DNA from: Candidatus Heimdallarchaeum endolithica
GTDB taxonomy: Archaea; Asgardarchaeota; Heimdallarchaeia; Heimdallarchaeales; Heimdallarchaeaceae
Length of the DNA stretch: 64,000 nucleotides
Assembly: GCA_021513715.1 (NCBI GenBank)
Contig: CP084167.1
Coordinates: 1,566,571 to 1,630,570, forward strand
Direction: 5' to 3'
Numbering within the stretch: the stretch's first letter is position 1; every line of letters starts with the position of its first letter. A program made the position numbers and the translations under genes. This document shows, one piece after another, positions 61,876-64,000 of this stretch. The notes beneath the pieces are model-generated. The model saw nothing but the letters and a program-made list of their open reading frames with translations, was not told the origin of the DNA and made no database searches.

Positions 61876-62742
61876 ATGAGTATTCGAATTGTAACAGATA
61901 GTGCGTCTGATATAGATAGAAACTTTGCTAAAGAAAAAAAAGTAGCCGTTGTTCCTTTATCTGTCACCTATAATACTGGTGAAACATTTAAAGAAGATGA
62001 GAATTTCGATTTTGACAAATATTACAATAATTATTCAGATCCAGATTTTTCGGTAACAACGTCACAACCTTCACCAAAGGATTTTCTTAACGTGTATGAA
62101 CAGTTAAAAAAAGAATGTGCAAAAGAAATTATTGTAATTACAATTAGTTCTGGTCTATCTGGAACTCTTAATAGTGCACAATTAGCAGCTAAAATGTTTC
62201 TGAAAATAGAAAAAGATATTGAAATTTATTTTGTAGACTCATTAAATGCTTCCATACCAGAAACTTTTCTTGTAGAAGAGGGGCTAAAATTAATAGATAA
62301 GGGTCTTTCAGGTAAGGAAATAGCTGAAAAGCTGCAAAACTCTACAAATAAAATAACTACATTAATTTTATTACCTACACTTTATTATCTAAGAAAAGGA
62401 GGAAGAATAAGCGCTGCTAAATATCTCCTCGGAAGGTTGCTACAATTAAAACCCATCACAATTGTAAACGAAGAAGGAAAGAATGAAGTCACAGCTACTG
62501 TTCGAGATTATGATGAGGGATTAGTAAAAATGATCGAGATAGCAACTCAAAACTATACAAGAACACCCGTAGAAGTTGCAATAGTACACACAAATAGTAT
62601 GGAACGTGCAACTAAACTACAAAATTTAATAAAAGAAAAACTTGGAGACATAAAAATACGTATTGTTAGAAGTGGAGTAACTATTTCTGCTCATACAGGA
62701 TCAAAATGTGTTTCGCTTATATCAAAATTCTTTGAATTTTAA
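61876..62742 (+). CDS. DegV family fatty-acid-binding protein
   Basis: The 288-residue protein has the DegV pattern: RIVTDSASDI at the start, VTTSQPSPKDF, ISSGLSGTLNSAQ, YLRKGGRISAAK and SGVTISAHTGSK near the end. DegV proteins bind a fatty acid and in bacteria pass it to the FakA kinase. No fakA lies in the window. The family is mainly in Firmicutes, so this suggests transfer. The bacterial-type PlsY in the same window is a possible functional link. Confidence 0.92.
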   Translation: MSIRIVTDSASDIDRNFAKEKKVAVVPLSVTYNTGETFKEDENFDFDKYYNNYSDPDFSVTTSQPSPKDFLNVYEQLKKECAKEIIVITISSGLSGTLNSAQLAAKMFLKIEKDIEIYFVDSLNASIPETFLVEEGLKLIDKGLSGKEIAEKLQNSTNKITTLILLPTLYYLRKGGRISAAKYLLGRLLQLKPITIVNEEGKNEVTATVRDYDEGLVKMIEIATQNYTRTPVEVAIVHTNSMERATKLQNLIKEKLGDIKIRIVRSGVTISAHTGSKCVSLISKFFEF

Positions 62743-62747
62743 TTTTA

Positions 62748-62776
62748 CTTCTTTTTTTAAAAAAAGAAAAAAGTTA
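62748..62776. terminator. Bidirectional terminator between degV and the acyl-CoA synthetase genes
   Basis: ACTTCTTTTTTT followed by AAAAAAAGAAAAAAGT forms a near-perfect palindrome with T tracts on both strands. It lies between two converging genes, so it could end both transcripts. Confidence 0.5.
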
Positions 62777-63466
62777 TTTTAGAATAATTCTTGCATCTAC
62801 AGGAAATATTCCATCAGAGTTTGCAATTAAAGGATTAATATCCATTTCTCCTATGTATTCTCTGTATTCCCATGCTAAGTTAGAAAGTTTAGACATAATT
62901 TCTGCAAGTTGTTCTCTATTAACTGGAGCTAATCCTCGAAAGCCATTAAGCAATTTTTGTGTTTTTATTTCGTCAATGGCAGATAATGCTTGTTCTAGAG
63001 AGCATGGACACATTCTAAACACAACATCCTTTAGAGCTTCTACAAAGATACCACCTGGACCTACTAATATTACTGGTCCAAATGTTTTATCAATTTGGCT
63101 TCCTATAATTAGCTCAACTCCTTTTGCAACCATTTTCTCTACCAATATTCCCACAACTTCTTTTTCAGCAAAACGGTTCATATAATCGTTAAATGTTTCT
63201 TTCACTTCTTCTACTGTAGCAATACCTATCTTTACAGCTTGTTCATCAGTTTTATGTAAAACTTTTGGTGACATCACTTTCATTGCAACAGGGCCATTAA
63301 ATTCATTGAAAGCTTTAATTGCTTCTTCTTCTGTTTTAACAAGTTTCGAAGGTGGTAAAGGCAGGTCTAACAATCTAAGAATTTCTTTTGCTTCATGTTC
63401 AAGTAGAGCTTTTCTATTTTCCGACTTAACTTTTTCGAATATTTCTTTTATTTGTACGTTCATCAT
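62774..63466 (-). CDS. ADP-forming acyl-CoA synthetase, beta (ATP-grasp) subunit
   Basis: The 230-residue protein is the ATP-grasp small subunit: KEILRLLDLPLPPS, GPVAMKVMSPKVLHKTD, GVELIIGSQIDKTFGPVILVGPGG and the C-terminal MDINPLIANSDGIFPVDARI. With the alpha subunit it converts acyl-CoA, ADP and phosphate to acid, CoA and ATP, the main substrate-level phosphorylation step in many heterotrophic archaea. AAAGGAGATGGG directly before the ATG is the best ribosome site in the window. The alpha gene stops 11 bases upstream. Confidence 0.94.
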   Translation of the reverse strand: MMNVQIKEIFEKVKSENRKALLEHEAKEILRLLDLPLPPSKLVKTEEEAIKAFNEFNGPVAMKVMSPKVLHKTDEQAVKIGIATVEEVKETFNDYMNRFAEKEVVGILVEKMVAKGVELIIGSQIDKTFGPVILVGPGGIFVEALKDVVFRMCPCSLEQALSAIDEIKTQKLLNGFRGLAPVNREQLAEIMSKLSNLAWEYREYIGEMDINPLIANSDGIFPVDARIILK

Positions 63467-63477
63467 CCCATCTCCTT

Positions 63478-64000
63478 TTACAAATTTTTCCCTCTCTTCT
63501 TCAAGTAATTTGCATATTCAACAAGTCTTCCTACAGCTCTTATCGCGCTTCCAGGACTTTTAAAAACAGCAAAGTCTTCTTTTAGCAATACATCATAAGC
63601 ATAATCTGCTTCCTCTCCTCCTATAAGTGCTGTTACAAAAGTTTTCTCTTTTCTGCTTGCTATTTTTCTTGTTATTTCAATATATTCATTGATATCTAAG
63701 TTAGGGATACTTGGAATACAGATATTAACTACTGCATCAACCCCAGGATCTTCATAAACTGCTTCTAAAGCTTTTTCATAATCTTTTGCACTCGCTGAAC
63801 CAGTAATATCAACAGGATTTGTTGTTGAATAAAAGACGGGAAAGATCTCATCCATTTTTTTCTGAATCTCTGGTGAAAATTTAGCTAGTTGCAGTTTACA
63901 ATCAGAAACCATATCAGAAGCCATCACACCAGCTCCTCCTCCATCTGTTACTATAGCAACTTTATTACCTTTGGGAAGAGGTTGGGTTGCAAATGAAATA
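63478..64000 (-). CDS. ADP-forming acyl-CoA synthetase, alpha subunit (partial)
   Basis: The C-terminal part (about 174 residues) runs from the window edge: VAIVTDGGGAGVMASDM, STTNPVDITGSASAKDYEKAL, VDAVVNICIPSIPNL and KTFVTALIGG are typical of the CoA-ligase domains of the alpha subunit. The N-terminal CoA-binding domain and the phospho-histidine lie beyond the edge. It is the first gene of the pair with the beta subunit. Confidence 0.93.
   Translation of the reverse strand, partial: ISFATQPLPKGNKVAIVTDGGGAGVMASDMVSDCKLQLAKFSPEIQKKMDEIFPVFYSTTNPVDITGSASAKDYEKALEAVYEDPGVDAVVNICIPSIPNLDINEYIEITRKIASRKEKTFVTALIGGEEADYAYDVLLKEDFAVFKSPGSAIRAVGRLVEYANYLKKRGKNL

Noticed and set aside
1..64000. CRISPR array or cas genes
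   Set aside because: No regularly spaced direct repeats and no Cas-like proteins were found.

Overview
The window is an AT-rich archaeal chromosome segment with dense coding and mostly short intergenic gaps. Archaeal markers are an archaeal-type glutamyl-tRNA synthetase, coenzyme F420 genes (cofD, cofC and an F420-dependent Ddn-like protein), ADP-forming acyl-CoA synthetase, a tungsten-type aldehyde ferredoxin oxidoreductase, the Era-like GTPase/DUF2073 pair, an intron-containing tRNA-Tyr with a C1:G72 pair, and many TATA-box, probably leaderless, starts. A longin-like protein, a B-box-like zinc finger protein and an Rpb5 with a eukaryote-type N-terminal jaw point to an Asgard archaeon. That assignment is inference: no rRNA or other phylogenetic marker lies in the window.

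Layout. 0.1-2.0 kb: 2-phosphoglycerate kinase-like protein and a DUF89 phosphatase. 2.0-4.8 kb: a lipid-kinase gene split by a TnpB-bearing element. 4.9-12.3 kb: zinc-ribbon and B-box proteins, tRNA-Thr, a longin protein, YjbQ, a large helical orphan, a BpsA-like protein and the long Rpb5. 12.3-14.7 kb: F420 operon cofD / flavin TIM barrel / cofC. 14.7-20 kb: M24 peptidase, GTPase + DUF2073, AK6 kinase, PlsY, phosphohexomutase. 20-23.4 kb: three fructose-bisphosphate enzymes, suggesting gluconeogenesis. 24-33 kb: Ntn asparaginase, AP endonuclease, DUF1786, acyl-CoA dehydrogenase, MFS transporter, gltX, Ddn-like protein. 33.2-36.2 kb: a wrecked surface-protein gene whose middle is inverted and which carries a 375-bp non-coding element. 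36.4-39.8 kb: aldehyde oxidoreductase, its ferredoxin, MoaD and a PAP2 phosphatase. 40-51 kb: tRNA-Tyr, histidine kinase, transglutaminase-like protein, orphan pyruvate oxidoreductase gamma-delta subunit, PAC2 protein, MFS transporter, tandem winged-helix regulator. 51.1-61.8 kb: a seven-gene co-directional MoxR/DUF58 operon full of large exported and membrane proteins. 61.9-64 kb: DegV protein and the ADP-forming acyl-CoA synthetase genes, the second cut by the window edge.

Metabolically the genes fit an anaerobic heterotroph that oxidises aldehydes and 2-oxoacids with ferredoxin, makes ATP by ADP-forming acyl-CoA synthetase, uses F420 and can run gluconeogenesis.

The most unusual points are: (1) Rpb5 with an N-terminal jaw domain; (2) the TnpB element and the distant 375-bp non-coding element share termini, both flanked by CATG, in closely similar 16-bp reconstructed target sites; (3) the second element sits at the breakpoint of an intragenic inversion; (4) the TnpB lacks the usual RuvC-II glutamate; (5) the uncharacterised MoxR/DUF58 surface operon.
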